Shown in pieces: positions 12,402-22,556 of a stretch of DNA of 64,000 bases. Origin of the DNA: Lycocorax pyrrhopterus obiensis. Its lineage: Eukaryota; Chordata; Aves; Passeriformes; Paradisaeidae. Under the pieces are notes generated by a model. That model ran no database searches. It worked only from the letters and a program-made list of their open reading frames with translations, and was not told the origin of the DNA. The first letter of the stretch is position 1, and each line of letters begins with the position of its first letter. The stretch spans positions 12,332,227 to 12,396,226 of the forward strand of contig JACSVZ010000012.1 of NCBI GenBank assembly GCA_014706295.1, given 5' to 3'. The position numbers and the translations under genes were made by a program.

Positions 12402-15400
12402 ATAGAAAATCAAGAAAGATCACTGTAATTCAAGTTTTATAGGCATCTTTGATTACTGATCTTTAATATCTGAGTCTGAAGTATGGAAATAAGTCATGAA
12501 ACAAGGCATTCTCCAGACATGTGGTACTGGAGTAAATGGCCAGGTGAATTACGTTGGCTGAAATGCACATGGATTTACTCCCTTAAGCTAAGGAATTAAG
12601 TCAGCACTAGTTCAGGTATCCCCATAGCCTCTAGTACAGAGCAGATGAGTTCTTAGCCACTGTTTTGGCTCTCTGGTTACGAGCCAGAGGGGCCAGAACA
12701 GTTCATTCTCTGGACGCAAACATTTCTGATAAGCCTTTGTTAGCGAGGGTTACGGGGCAACCAAATAATTGAAGCATTTTGATTCTATCCTGGCAAAAAT
12801 GAAAGCACAGCCATAGCATGGAAATGTCTGTTGTGACAGGCAGGAGATGCTCAGTGGGATCCAGTCAAATGCCAGGACTTTGCTCCTGTGTGTTTGCACC
12901 CCCGAGTGCCTGTGCTGACACAGGACAAGGGCAGACACACCCCAGGAGTGGCCGTGCCTGTGCTCAGAGCTGATGAACACTGAGAGCCAGCACGGGAGAG
13001 AATCCTGCAGCCACACCCTGCAGAGCTCTCAAGGGGTACAAATCAGCCACTGCCCTGCTCTTAAATAATCACTGTCCTCCCACCACCAGCACTGAACAAC
13101 AGCACAGAACTCACAGATCTTCTGCACCTATGTTCTGGCCAAACTCCCAATTTTTGCTTACACTTTACACCTCATGCAGCATTTCCAGGCAAGCCTGGAG
13201 AATCCAGGCTGGCTGCAGACACAGGGGGTGTGCAAAGCATGGGTCATGTTAAAGATAACCAGGCTGGAGGAATTGGAGGGGAAGGGGCAAGAGAAGAGCA
13301 TGAGAAGGTGCTGCAAACTCATTAGTGTTCTCAGCTGTGGTGCACTGCCAATTACTGTGGCTTGCTCAGCCACAGGTAGATCCACTCCCAGTTAACTGCA
13401 AACTCCACAGAACATCCCCCCACCCACACTCTCTTTTTCCTTAAGTGAACAATTATTTTGAACTACTGGAACTGAACAATTAGGGGTTTTCCTAAAGCAC
13501 ACTCAAATCAGAGGAGTGGGAAGCACTTTTTTAAAATGGGAATAAAGAAAAAAAAACCTGAGCAAAAGCACGTTGTAAACTCCAGAGCTGTGGTACTTGA
13601 AATAGAACTTATAACTGCTTCTGGAATCAAAATACAATCCAGACACTGACAACAAGGCTTTTCAAAATCACAAAAGCCAAGATTAGAAGAATTTAAGTGC
13701 TCACTATGTTTATTTCTGCTTTGGCCGTATCATGTAATGCAAAAGCACAGTGGAAAAGCATAAAACATCAAGGCATTATAGGACTGAAAAACTGCAATGC
13801 AAAATCTCAATAACAAACAAACTATTCCTAGCCTTTCAAGCTACCTCTGTCTCACCCACGGTAACTATTTACCAGTAATTAACTGTTCAGTCACAGAGGG
13901 GAGGGGTGGTTTTGAAAGGCAATTTGTGAGTAAGTTCAGAGTAAGCAGCTTTGCATGACACCTTATCTGCAGAAGTGACTGCAGTTGCTTTATGTCCCTA
14001 AAAGACAGTTAGGGAAGATGAAATGCCCAGCCAAGAAAGGCTAAAAGGCTTTTCCTCCTGAAAATACCTCATGAGTTTTGCCTGACCCTTCAATTTTACA
14101 TACCACAGGACTATATTTAGGGGCATCAGAGTATAACATATCTCCTAGCCCAATTTTGTGTGATAGAAAATAATTCAAATTTTGAGACTTTTGGTAAAAA
14201 TCTAACTTTATATATGTTAGGGAATATTCAATATTTTAAATTCAATTCTTCCTCAGAAGACCACTGATCAACACCACCCAAAATGAAAGATTGGACAGAA
14301 TTTTAGATCTGTCAGCTTTTGCTGTCAAAGCAGCTGACAGACATCTCTCAGCTTTAAGTTACACTAACAGTGCCACAATTTGTCTGAGAGAAAGAAAAAA
14401 AAAAAAAATCTTGGAAGACAGAGATTGTTCTTCACAGCTGAAAGGCAGTCTCATATTTCAGCTCCTTACCACTCTCCCAGTGACGGCTGTCTCATCTAAC
14501 TTTTTGAAGCCTATGGAGGAAATACTTCATTCATCGTGAAAATAACAGTAATTAAACTTAACTTTATCTTGTCAGCCAACAATGTGCTGGCCCATAGCTG
14601 TGTGGGTTAATCAAGTGTGATGGGAGTTGATGTATCCGAGCGAGCAGCTGCCAAGTAACCCTTCTGCAGCAGCTGGAGGAGGCAAATTCTCGGCTGTGGG
14701 TGTAATTTTGTGCATTTTTCTTAGTGTCACAATATTAATCTCATTCTCGAGTTGAAACTATAAAAGCTCGAAACTTAAAAACCAGCCAAGGAAAGAAAAA
14801 ACCCTCTGCCTGACCCAGCTCCCCAGCCTGTGCAGTCATCCAGAGAAGCACATGCCCACTGTGCTGAAGGGAAAGAAACGATCTTGGGGTAACGAGCTGT
14901 GGTAGAAAATGGGGCACAGCAACTCGGAGAGGATTATTTTTGTTCGTTGACCAGAGAGGCCACCATGGCCAGAGAAAGGCTTGGGTAGGAAAGAACCCTG
15001 TGATTCCATTTCCTTCCCTCCTGTTTGCTCCCCAGGTAGGGGGGACAGGGAGCAGGAGGGAATTTAACTGTGCTAATAAGCACTGGATGTGATTTTGAAT
15101 CGAAATTTAGAGCAACAGAAGGCTCAAATCCAAAGCACCACCAGTATAAACTTTAAAACATATTTATCCTTTTACAGATCTCTGTTTCATGTTCCTCCTT
15201 TATTGCTGCAGTTCTCTGAATGTACTTGCCCACGATTCTCTGTACCCTACAACCCTTGGATGAGCATCCTGAACCTCAATATGGGAATCAGAAGAAAGTA
15301 CAACTGTGAACAGGATAGGATGGAACATCTAAAAATGTCTCAAATATTTTTGCCAACATGTAGCACCCCTGACACTGAATTTCTTTGCAAAGAGAAGGCA

Positions 15401-18050
15401 GTTGTATTTCCAAAGCACGATGTGAGCCATCAAAATCATCCTGACTGATAACAAGCCCACAAAGAAAAGCTCTCCCAGCAACCGCTCATTTGGGGAGTCA
15501 AAAGTCACTGGGAAGCATAGTTATTTCAAAGACCATTTAGGACACAAAAGCAAACCATTTGTTTGAACTAAGCTATATATATTAAAAAAAAAAATCAAGA
15601 TTTTGTGCCTTGAAGTCTACTGACTTCTGCAATCCTATTAACAACATGAGCCCTGTTATCAAACAACCAGCTGTATGCAGGAATGAAACACAAAGCAGAG
15701 TGTATCTTGTTTTTAAATTAAAATAAATATCGGTTCCTGACGTTTTGATAGAATACAACATGTGCCCCAACTACCTTCTGAATACCTGCCAACAACATGC
15801 CAGTCACAACACACACTTTGAAAGATAAAGAGAGGCATTAAAAAGTAAGTGGTTCTGAAGCAAACAAAAAGGCATGTGCAAACAAAATGTTTCTGGCTAC
15901 CTGCATCAGAAGAGTCTTTCAAATTTTAATGTGCTGGTAGAAAAACTGGCCTTATAGTTTATTTAAAAGATGAGACCTTTACTTTAGACAACAATAATCT
16001 TCAATAAATAATCAGCTCCAGCACTGGTTAATTCCTGACAAAATGATAAAGAACGAGACTCGTACCATGCCAGGATGACTGATAGCATAAACACTGATGA
16101 AACCAAATGAAGCACTTTACACGTCTGCACTTCATTCCTTGTTGCTTGCGATGATTATGCAAGAGGGACGTGATTGTCCTTGTGTGTTTACTTTAGGGGA
16201 CTTAAGACATTTAAAAAAAAAAAAAAGTAAAAAAGATGAAAATAATCAAAAGTTATGAATTGCAACCAGAGGTTTGCTTGGTGGATAGCTGGCAAAATGT
16301 GTGCATAAGAATATTCTGCACGCAACACCTTGGATGTCTGGGTTCACAATAAATAAATGCTAATTCTTTATGCACTGAACAGGGTATTTCATATTCTTGG
16401 TGAGATCTAGATCAGATGGAACAGGATGGAAAATGACAAACAAAGCACTTCAAGTGGGAAACACTTGACAGCAGATTTTGCTCGTCCTGGTCTTGGATAT
16501 TAATAAATGAGAGTGTATGACCTAAGAAATCCTGCAGTGCAGGGCACAGACACGAACTTCGTCTAAAACCACATGGCTAAAAATCTGACATCCCTTATTG
16601 CCAACATTCCCCTCCTTCAGCACTGGGTGTGCTGATAGGTAACATTTTATTTGCTCGTGAACAGTTTTGTAGCCTTAGGATAACATGGATACAAAACATG
16701 CATCAGCATTTATAGAAAAACTATTGTTATCATTACAATAGAGCAGGCAGAGTTCACAGTCCTATATGCACATGGTTAATTTAGTTCTGTATTGCAACAA
16801 AATCTTGTTATGTGATCCAGTCAAGCCTCACATCTCTCTCTAGATTCACTGGGGTGCTTTAAAACCAGTAAAAACCAAGGAGATTTTCCCATCTGCGTAA
16901 TTTGCCAAGCTTCATATTTACAAAATGAGGAGGAAAACAGTTTCTAAGAAAGCATGAGGAATTTCAGACCTTTCTTCTCAAGATCATTTTAACTGGCTCA
17001 ATTATCATGTCACAGGAAATCCATCCCTGTGTTTTATTTTTACTGTGTCACGAAAAAATGATGAACGTTTCATTAAAATATAGAGCCACTGTGTGCCCTG
17101 GATTTTAGTAAAATCTCACTAATGAGACCTCAAATACAGAAAATATGATCCATTGTGTTTCAAAATGGAAAAGAATCTAATCTACCTTGGGAAACCTTTG
17201 TGTTTCCTAAACATTTCATCTGCTTTCTACCGGATGGGAAAAACTGAATTAAATTGAAAAGCAAATACCAACAACTACATAGTCTAGTAAAACTGAAAGC
17301 ATAATTGCAATTAACTTCAGTTCACGTGTTATTGTTTGACACGGCTGAGTTAGGAACTTGTTTGAATTTGAATTTTCTGAACCAGCAAATGCACACTCAA
17401 GCACATGATCAAACACTCCCAAAGGAAACATTTAAAAAATGCATTGTTTCCAAACCCCTCAAACAACTACAGATTATTTTTGTATCATCAATGTACAACA
17501 TTACACCAACTTAGGTCAGTATTAGAATGAATTTCATTTTTTAGATAGCTTGGAATTTTGATTTTTCCATGGGAAAGGAAAAAGCTGGGAGCACCACGCA
17601 ATAACAGTCTGCCCTTCTTCTAACAAACTGTGGAAGGAGGACACAGCAAATGACCTTTGACTGGATGTGTGTCCTGGTACTAAAAAGGTCTACAGGAAAG
17701 ACATTCTTGCTGGTCTCCCTACCTCCATCCCCCAAACCAAGTCGAATGCTCCCATTGGCTCACTCATCACTACATTAACACTGCACAGAGACAGCAGAGA
17801 ACATCACTTTCCTATCAGGTCCGTTGTCCTACACAAAAGCCACTGGGGTCAAACACCGGGAATTCCAGCCAAAGGGATTCTTGCTCTGCCCACCTGGCTG
17901 TGAATCAGCCAAGCTCTGCTGAGACGGAATTTATGCCCAACCCCATCATGTCTTGGGACTCTGAGCCCCAGGGAATGCAGGAGATGCAGAGTGGGACACC
18001 TCAGGAGCAGGTGAGGGCCCCCGCTGAGCGGGACCGAGGTTTGGCTTTGG

Positions 18051-18056
18051 CATGCA
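18051..18056 (-). promoter_or_regulatory. Downstream RBFOX motif TGCATG after the 61-nt exon
   Basis: Located 39 nt past the last base of the 61-nt exon, a typical position for Fox-dependent exon enhancement. Motif presence is certain; function is inferred. Confidence 0.6.
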
Positions 18057-18094
18057 GGGGTGTTCGCCCAGAGCAGGGGGGCTCACGCACTCAC

Positions 18095-18155
18095 CGTTCG
18101 TGTAAGGGTTGACGGTCTTTTTATTTGTCATTACACGAGCTGTGGCATTATTTAC
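18095..18155 (-). CDS. RBFOX1: RBFOX1 coding exon, end of RRM (61 nt)
   Basis: The exon encodes VNNATARVMTNKKTVNPYTN plus the first base of a Gly codon, so it enters in phase 0 and leaves in phase 1. It contains the last RRM strand and the basic segment just after it. KKTVNPYTNG matches RBFOX1; RBFOX2 has KKMVTPYANG and RBFOX3 KKTGNPYTNG, so this exon is diagnostic. The acceptor is GTGCTTAG at 18156-18157, with a poor pyrimidine tract. The donor is G|GTGAGTG at 18094-18093. TGCATG motifs lie 39 nt past the donor and 63 nt before the acceptor, positions where Fox proteins usually promote and repress exon use respectively. Confidence 0.98.
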
Positions 18156-18217
18156 CTAAGCACATAGAACAGGGGATTAGAAACGGTTACGGGGAGGGCC
18201 CGTGTCACTATTAAACG

Positions 18218-18223
18218 CATGCA
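18218..18223 (-). promoter_or_regulatory. Upstream RBFOX motif TGCATG before the 61-nt exon
   Basis: Located 63 nt before the 61-nt exon, within GCATGCATT. Upstream sites are usually repressive, so with the copy at 18051-18056 this exon has opposing inputs. Confidence 0.55.
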
Positions 18224-18486
18224 TTATTACTGCTATTAGTCATGTAAAAATAAAATGCAATTTAATTTATAGAAGGCAACAGGTGCATAACAAAATCATA
18301 CTATTTATAATTACATTTACTTTCATAACCATTTTAACTTACAAATCATTTCAATAAAGCAACATCATATCATTTAAACTTTAATAAAAAGACATTAAAA
18401 GCAAATTAAAAGGTACTGCATAATTTAAGACTTAAGAGCATGCTTGTATTCCATGATAACACTGATACAATAAATACTCAAAACAG

Positions 18487-18508
18487 AAAAAAAAAAAAAA
18501 AAAAAAAA
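18487..18508 (+). repeat. Homopolymer of 22 A
   Basis: Uninterrupted A run in the 1.7-kb intron. Confidence 0.9.
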
Positions 18509-18984
18509 GATTATATGAAGGAACATGCAGTGGAGTAGAAAGGAAAGAGACAAGGTACAAGGAAACAAAGAAAATGTCAAAAAAGGGACAAACGAATTTT
18601 AGCAGTGTGCAACATAACCCTTTAGAAGAGAAGTACCATTGGAAAAGCAACATCTAGCATTCAACACTTGGAACAAGAGCCTTTTTCATTGCAAGAATTA
18701 ACAAAATCATTCAAGCTTTAAAATCACAGCTAACAAAAGGATAAAAAGAGGGTGCATTATTTAACACAATATGGAGTTAACAATCTGAGTAAGATGTGCA
18801 CGAAGTCATATCCTCAATCCAATCAGTGCCTCCCAGGCTTGCTTAAAACGTACACTCAATTACAGGCGTACCAATATATAGAAAAAAATGTAGCATCAAG
18901 AAAACTTAATACAACAAGTCAAAAAAATTCACGTGGTATATCAGCGCTAAATACGTGAAACGGCAGATGGACTTCTCCACTTAC

Positions 18985-19052
18985 CATTCAGCACCATCGC
19001 CAGCATGGGTATGTATACAGTTACCATGGTTACTGAGAGTTTGGTGAGGGCC
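18985..19052 (-). other. Candidate unannotated cassette (poison) exon, 68 nt
   Basis: On the minus strand a pyrimidine-rich tract (TTTTCATTTTCCCCCCTC, at about 19067-19084) leads to the acceptor GCGCTTAG (19053-19054). It is followed by 68 bases and a consensus donor GAATG|GTAAGTGG (18984-18983). Spliced after the 93-nt exon in phase 0, it reads open for 22 codons (GPHQTLSNHGNCIHTHAGDG, then AE). Its last two bases TG plus the next exon's GTAA give TGG TAA, an immediate stop. Inclusion would thus truncate the protein at the end of the RRM or trigger nonsense-mediated decay. CpG retention in and around it suggests conservation. I do not recall a described exon here; expression is unproven. Confidence 0.4.
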
Positions 19053-19135
19053 CTAAGCGCTACCGTCGAGGGGGGAAAATGAAAAGGCAAAATATGCAAC
19101 ATCTTACTCAAAAGACGACAGCATTTTCAATTGGT

Positions 19136-19137
<2 letters not shown>

Positions 19138-19165
<28 letters not shown>
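19138..19165 (+). repeat. Homopolymer of 28 T (poly(A) on the minus strand)
   Basis: Uninterrupted T run that directly follows, in the minus direction, the GC-richer block at 19166-19406. Confidence 0.9.
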
Positions 19166-19169
<4 letters not shown>

Positions 19170-19406
19170 CTAACAAATACGACTGAGGCAGTGTTGAAGG
19201 GGATCCAGTGGCGTGGAAACGCATGGGTGGCGGTTTTTGGAGGTGGGGATGGCTCAGGCCATCCAGCCAAAGGTGCCTCGTGGCTTCGTTAAAATTAAAT
19301 GTGAAAATTGCTCGGTCTCTAGTCTGGCTTTGTTTCTTGTACATCTTTTGGATGCTTCTTTCCCAATCTGAATTTTTTGAAAGCCACTGTGGATCCCACA
19401 TCAACC
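19166..19406 (-). other. GC-richer block behind a splice-acceptor-like tract, ending in poly(A)
   Basis: On the minus strand a very long T-rich tract (about 19410-19520) ends TTTGCTGCAG (19407-19408), a textbook acceptor. About 240 bases of more balanced composition with several CpGs follow, ending at ATTAAA-type sequence and a 28-A run (19165-19138). Joined to the 93-nt exon in phase 0 it would give GGT TGA, a stop at the second codon. It may be an alternative terminal exon, a 5'-truncated retrocopy with its poly(A) tail, or a conserved intronic element. I recognise no product in any frame. Confidence 0.3.
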
Positions 19407-19663
19407 CTGCAGCAAAAAAAAAGAAAAAAAAAAAAAAGGAAAAAAAAGAAAACAAACAAAAAAAAAGAAAAGAACAACCTTTTGTTTTTTTGTTTTGTCT
19501 GACACACTTTTTTTTTGTTGTTGTTCTCAATTTTTTAATTTTTTTTTTTGTTGGCTGGTTTTTGGAATCTACTGCACCCATTGATTTACAAAACATCCAA
19601 AATAATAACTTCAAAATATTAAAGCTTTCTTTTTTTTTCAAATTCTGTCATCCACCTTTCAGC

Positions 19664-19698
19664 AATAATGATAATAATAATAATAATAATAATAATTA
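19664..19698 (+). repeat. AAT microsatellite
   Basis: About ten copies of AAT with one ATG interruption near the start; a shorter AAT run follows at about 19707-19716. Confidence 0.9.
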
Positions 19699-19880
19699 CA
19701 AAAGAAATAATAATAAAAAACCCAAGTAAGGCCAGATTCTCTCTCTTTATATATAAATATATATATAAACAATGGGAAGGGGAAAGGGGAGCACACAGAA
19801 GACACCAATGATGCATCTGAAACAACAAATGAGAGTGAAGCAGACATTTATAAAAAAGATGAAAAGGAAAATATTTTGAA

Positions 19881-19886
19881 CATGCA
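19881..19886 (-). promoter_or_regulatory. RBFOX binding motif TGCATG overlapping the donor of the 93-nt exon
   Basis: The T of the donor GT (19886) is the first base of TGCATG, so the same bases serve as 5' splice site and Fox target. This also explains why the donor departs from GTAAGT. Confidence 0.85.
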
Positions 19887-19887
19887 C

Positions 19888-19980
19888 CTCGATTTTACGG
19901 CCCTCTACCACGGTGCCGTGTAATTTCTCCCTCGCCCTGTCCGCATCAGCACTATTTTCGAAAGTTACGAAACCAAATCC
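19888..19980 (-). CDS. RBFOX1: RBFOX1 coding exon, second half of RRM with RNP1 (93 nt)
   Basis: The exon encodes 31 residues in phase 0, [20 protein letters not shown] through [11 protein letters not shown]. It carries most of RNP1, including the two Phe residues (GFGFVTF) that stack on RNA bases in the Fox-1 structure, plus RRM helix 2 and strand 4. Because 93 is divisible by three, skipping joins the 54-nt exon to the 61-nt exon in frame and removes the RNA-binding surface. Such skipping is an established autoregulatory event in the Fox family and yields a dominant-negative protein. The acceptor is CTGCATGCAG|G at 19981-19982 behind a strong pyrimidine tract. The donor, GAG|GTGCATG at 19887-19886, departs from GTRAGT at positions +4 to +6 and is weak. 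Both splice sites overlap TGCATG, the protein's own target. Confidence 0.98.
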
Positions 19981-19983
19981 CTG

Positions 19984-19989
19984 CATGCA
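19984..19989 (-). promoter_or_regulatory. RBFOX binding motif TGCATG in the acceptor of the 93-nt exon
   Basis: Minus-strand TGCATG is immediately followed by the CAG of the splice acceptor, inside the palindrome CTGCATGCAG. Protein bound here would compete directly with recognition of the 3' splice site. The motif is seen directly; its role is inferred from known Fox autoregulation. Confidence 0.85.
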
Positions 19990-20012
19990 GGAGGGAGAAG
20001 GGGGGAAAACAA

Positions 20013-20018
20013 CATGCA
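20013..20018 (-). promoter_or_regulatory. Upstream RBFOX motif TGCATG
   Basis: Located 33 nt before the 93-nt exon, just upstream of its pyrimidine tract. Further copies at 20106-20111, 20365-20370 and 20754-20759 continue the cluster. Upstream Fox sites usually favour exon skipping. Confidence 0.65.
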
Positions 20019-22490
20019 CATTATTATTTCAGTCAATGACCACTTGTTTGCTTATGTTCTCTCTCTTTAATTTAATATTTTCTTGTCCTTGCTTCATTTC
20101 TGTAACATGCAAATTAGAAAAATTATAATTGTATTGAGATGTGCAATAAATAAGCAACAAATGTGAACAAATTTTTTTTTTCTGTCATCAGTTAGATAAT
20201 ACCTTCTGAGAAAGTCAAAGAATGATACCAAAAATACCTTTCTACATGTCACTACAGAGGAAAATAAATCTAACAATAAGAAAATGAAATTAAAATAAAT
20301 TACAGTGTCTCCACATAGAAAAAAATGAACTAATGAGAAAAGAAAATGAACCACATTTTAATGACATGCAGATATCTCAACAAAATAAAAAACATGTGCA
20401 CAAAATTCAACACTGAATGTCAATATACTCTAAACATTGCCTACTTATTCATGCTGTTGTGATCATAAGAAACACTGTTCCCATGCAACACTAGGGTAAC
20501 TTAAACTTTTGTCAAACTATACAGCCTTTACTTATTTTTTTATAAAAGGAAAAAAGAAAAAAAAAAGAAAACCACCAACAAAACAAAAGTACTTTCAGAA
20601 CAAAGTATAAACTTTCTTGTATTAACAGATCAAAGAAAATCACATGATGTGAATAGAAAAAGAAACTCTGATAAAAGAAGAAAAATGCAAACGTTTTGAA
20701 TAAGTTTAACTGCTTCATTTACTTGTTCTGCATATTATTTTCCACATATAGAGCATGCAACTGGTAAAACTCCAGAATCCCACGTTAGTGGGACAAATCT
20801 GAAATTCTGCTTATGACAAACGCCCTCCGTTATAATACTAGGCTAAAACAAACATTTCAAATCCTACTAAAATTCCTTTTATGTGCTAAGTTAAATTAAA
20901 CACTGTTTAAAATGGCAAATATTTTGGAAAAATCTGACAGCGAAGAACATTTTAGAAACGTACATACACCAACCCTTTGAAGTAATTCTTGCATTAGCGC
21001 TACAATGCCTTTGCATGCCTCCCAAAGTTATCCGAACAAATGCTCCTCTACATCCCCGAGCTTTCACACCCAGAGCCGTTTGCAAGGCGCACGTGGTGCT
21101 TTGTGCACAGGCGGTGCTCACATCGTTTAAGTGCTCCTAAAACCGGGTTTTTTTATTTCTATTTTAGCCTGAAGTCTGTCCTGCTCCTGAGCAATCAGCC
21201 ACGCACCACAGCTCCCCGTCTCCCTTTGCTAAGTTTTGTCAGTGTTCACCCAGTTCCTCTCTGCAGTGCTACCTAATATTCAAAGTGACTGATTGGAAAA
21301 AGAAAGGGGGAAATGAAAATAAATGGGAAGACATTTATACGTTCATTTACACAAAGGGGAGACCAAATATCAAACTAAGGCAAAACTGACACCAAGCAGT
21401 GAGAAAAAGAATGGGTTTGAACTACAGAACTAATTAGTCAACCATCAACCAAAAAAGTTCAGTAACTCTCAGGATAATTCCCTGGGTTATTTGGGTTATT
21501 TTACCTACTCAAAGAAGTCAGTTATTTATTCCCATTTATAATGCAAAGAGTGACATTTACGTACAGCAGTGGTTTCTGTTTCATTCTCTCCAAAGCAGCT
21601 TAAGCACAGCTACTCTTTTTTTCCCCCCTTATAAATCCAGCCTGAAGCCTGAGCTCCGAGGTGCTCTGTCAGCAGCTGCACCTCCAGCTGAAGCCATTCT
21701 CAGAACACCTGATTCCACCCATTTTCTCCACACCACTCTCCACAATTTTAGCACAAGGCCACGACCTCACTTGCCACAAGACACTGAGGATGTAACTCTC
21801 TTTTCCCCAAAGCACCAGGAGTGTTGAGAGAAAGTAAATCCCCCTCCTCAGCACTAATCTCCATGGTTTAGATGCCTGTACAGGCTTTTCTGATACCTAA
21901 ATCCATCCTCAACTTTAAACTTTTATTTCTTCTACAACTACTCCTTCCCACCTTGTTAAAGCTCTGTTAAAAAAACCTTCCTAATTTAGGATGCCATTAA
22001 GAAAATTTCCCAGCAAAAAACCTCACTGGATCCATGGATATAAGCAGCCTAACTCCATTCAATAGCAGAAATTCCCCCAATTCTGTTTTATTTCCTATTC
22101 TCTTGCCTGAGAAATTGTCCCTTCTCAGAATTGCAAACATTTGGTGGGATTTAAGTCAAAACTTTCTGTCATTCTCCTTAGCTCACAGCACTACCAGTTA
22201 ATTTTTGTTCAAACAGCTAAAGAGAAAGATAAAAACCTAATTACACTAAAAAATTAGAAAAACATACAAAGTGGAGCTACAAGCCAAGATAAGACAGGAA
22301 CTTCAAAGATTCTGAAAATAATACTCATTGTAATTTTTAAATTTCTTATGTTGTACTTATTCTCATAATCAACACTACTTAAATTAAGCTCTTACTATTT
22401 ATGCAAATCTTCAGCTTTACCTGGCTGACAGAGAAACTCAAGAACAAAACAACAGATTCACCCATCACACGTTCAAATACCTACACAAAC

Positions 22491-22556
22491 ACTTTAACAT
22501 CAATTTAATGCGATAATTTAACATCAATTTAATACAGCTGAGTTAACAGCTGTATT
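22491..22556. repeat. Direct repeat followed by a perfect 10-bp inverted repeat
   Basis: TTTAACATCAATTTAAT occurs twice, 26 bp apart start to start. It runs directly into AATACAGCTG-AGTTAA-CAGCTGTATT (22531-22556), a perfect 10-bp inverted repeat with a 6-base loop. Each arm contains the E-box CAGCTG. Confidence 0.85.

Larger units (their letters stand above)
18156..19887 (-). other. RBFOX1: RBFOX1 intron (1.7 kb) with candidate hidden exons
   Basis: This short phase-0 intron follows the 93-nt exon. It contains a 68-nt exon candidate (18985-19052), a GC-richer block behind an extended pyrimidine tract (19166-19406), an AAT microsatellite, a TA repeat near 19748-19770, a 28-T run (19138-19165) and a 22-A run (18487-18508). 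CpG dinucleotides persist around 18955-19070 and 19200-19320, unlike in the surrounding AT-rich sequence, which hints at conserved function. Confidence 0.9.

Noticed and set aside
15089..15448. Plus-strand open frame of 119 codons
   Set aside because: No domain or family resemblance, no splice or promoter context, and composition typical of chance frames in intron.
19108..19729. Overlapping open frames of about 175 codons on both strands
   Set aside because: They are made of homopolymers and AAT repeats translated as Lys, Phe and Asn runs.
19747..20019. Minus-strand frame containing [20 protein letters not shown] read as a single 90-codon protein
   Set aside because: Only the 93-nt exon inside it is coding; sequence on either side is intron beyond clear splice sites.
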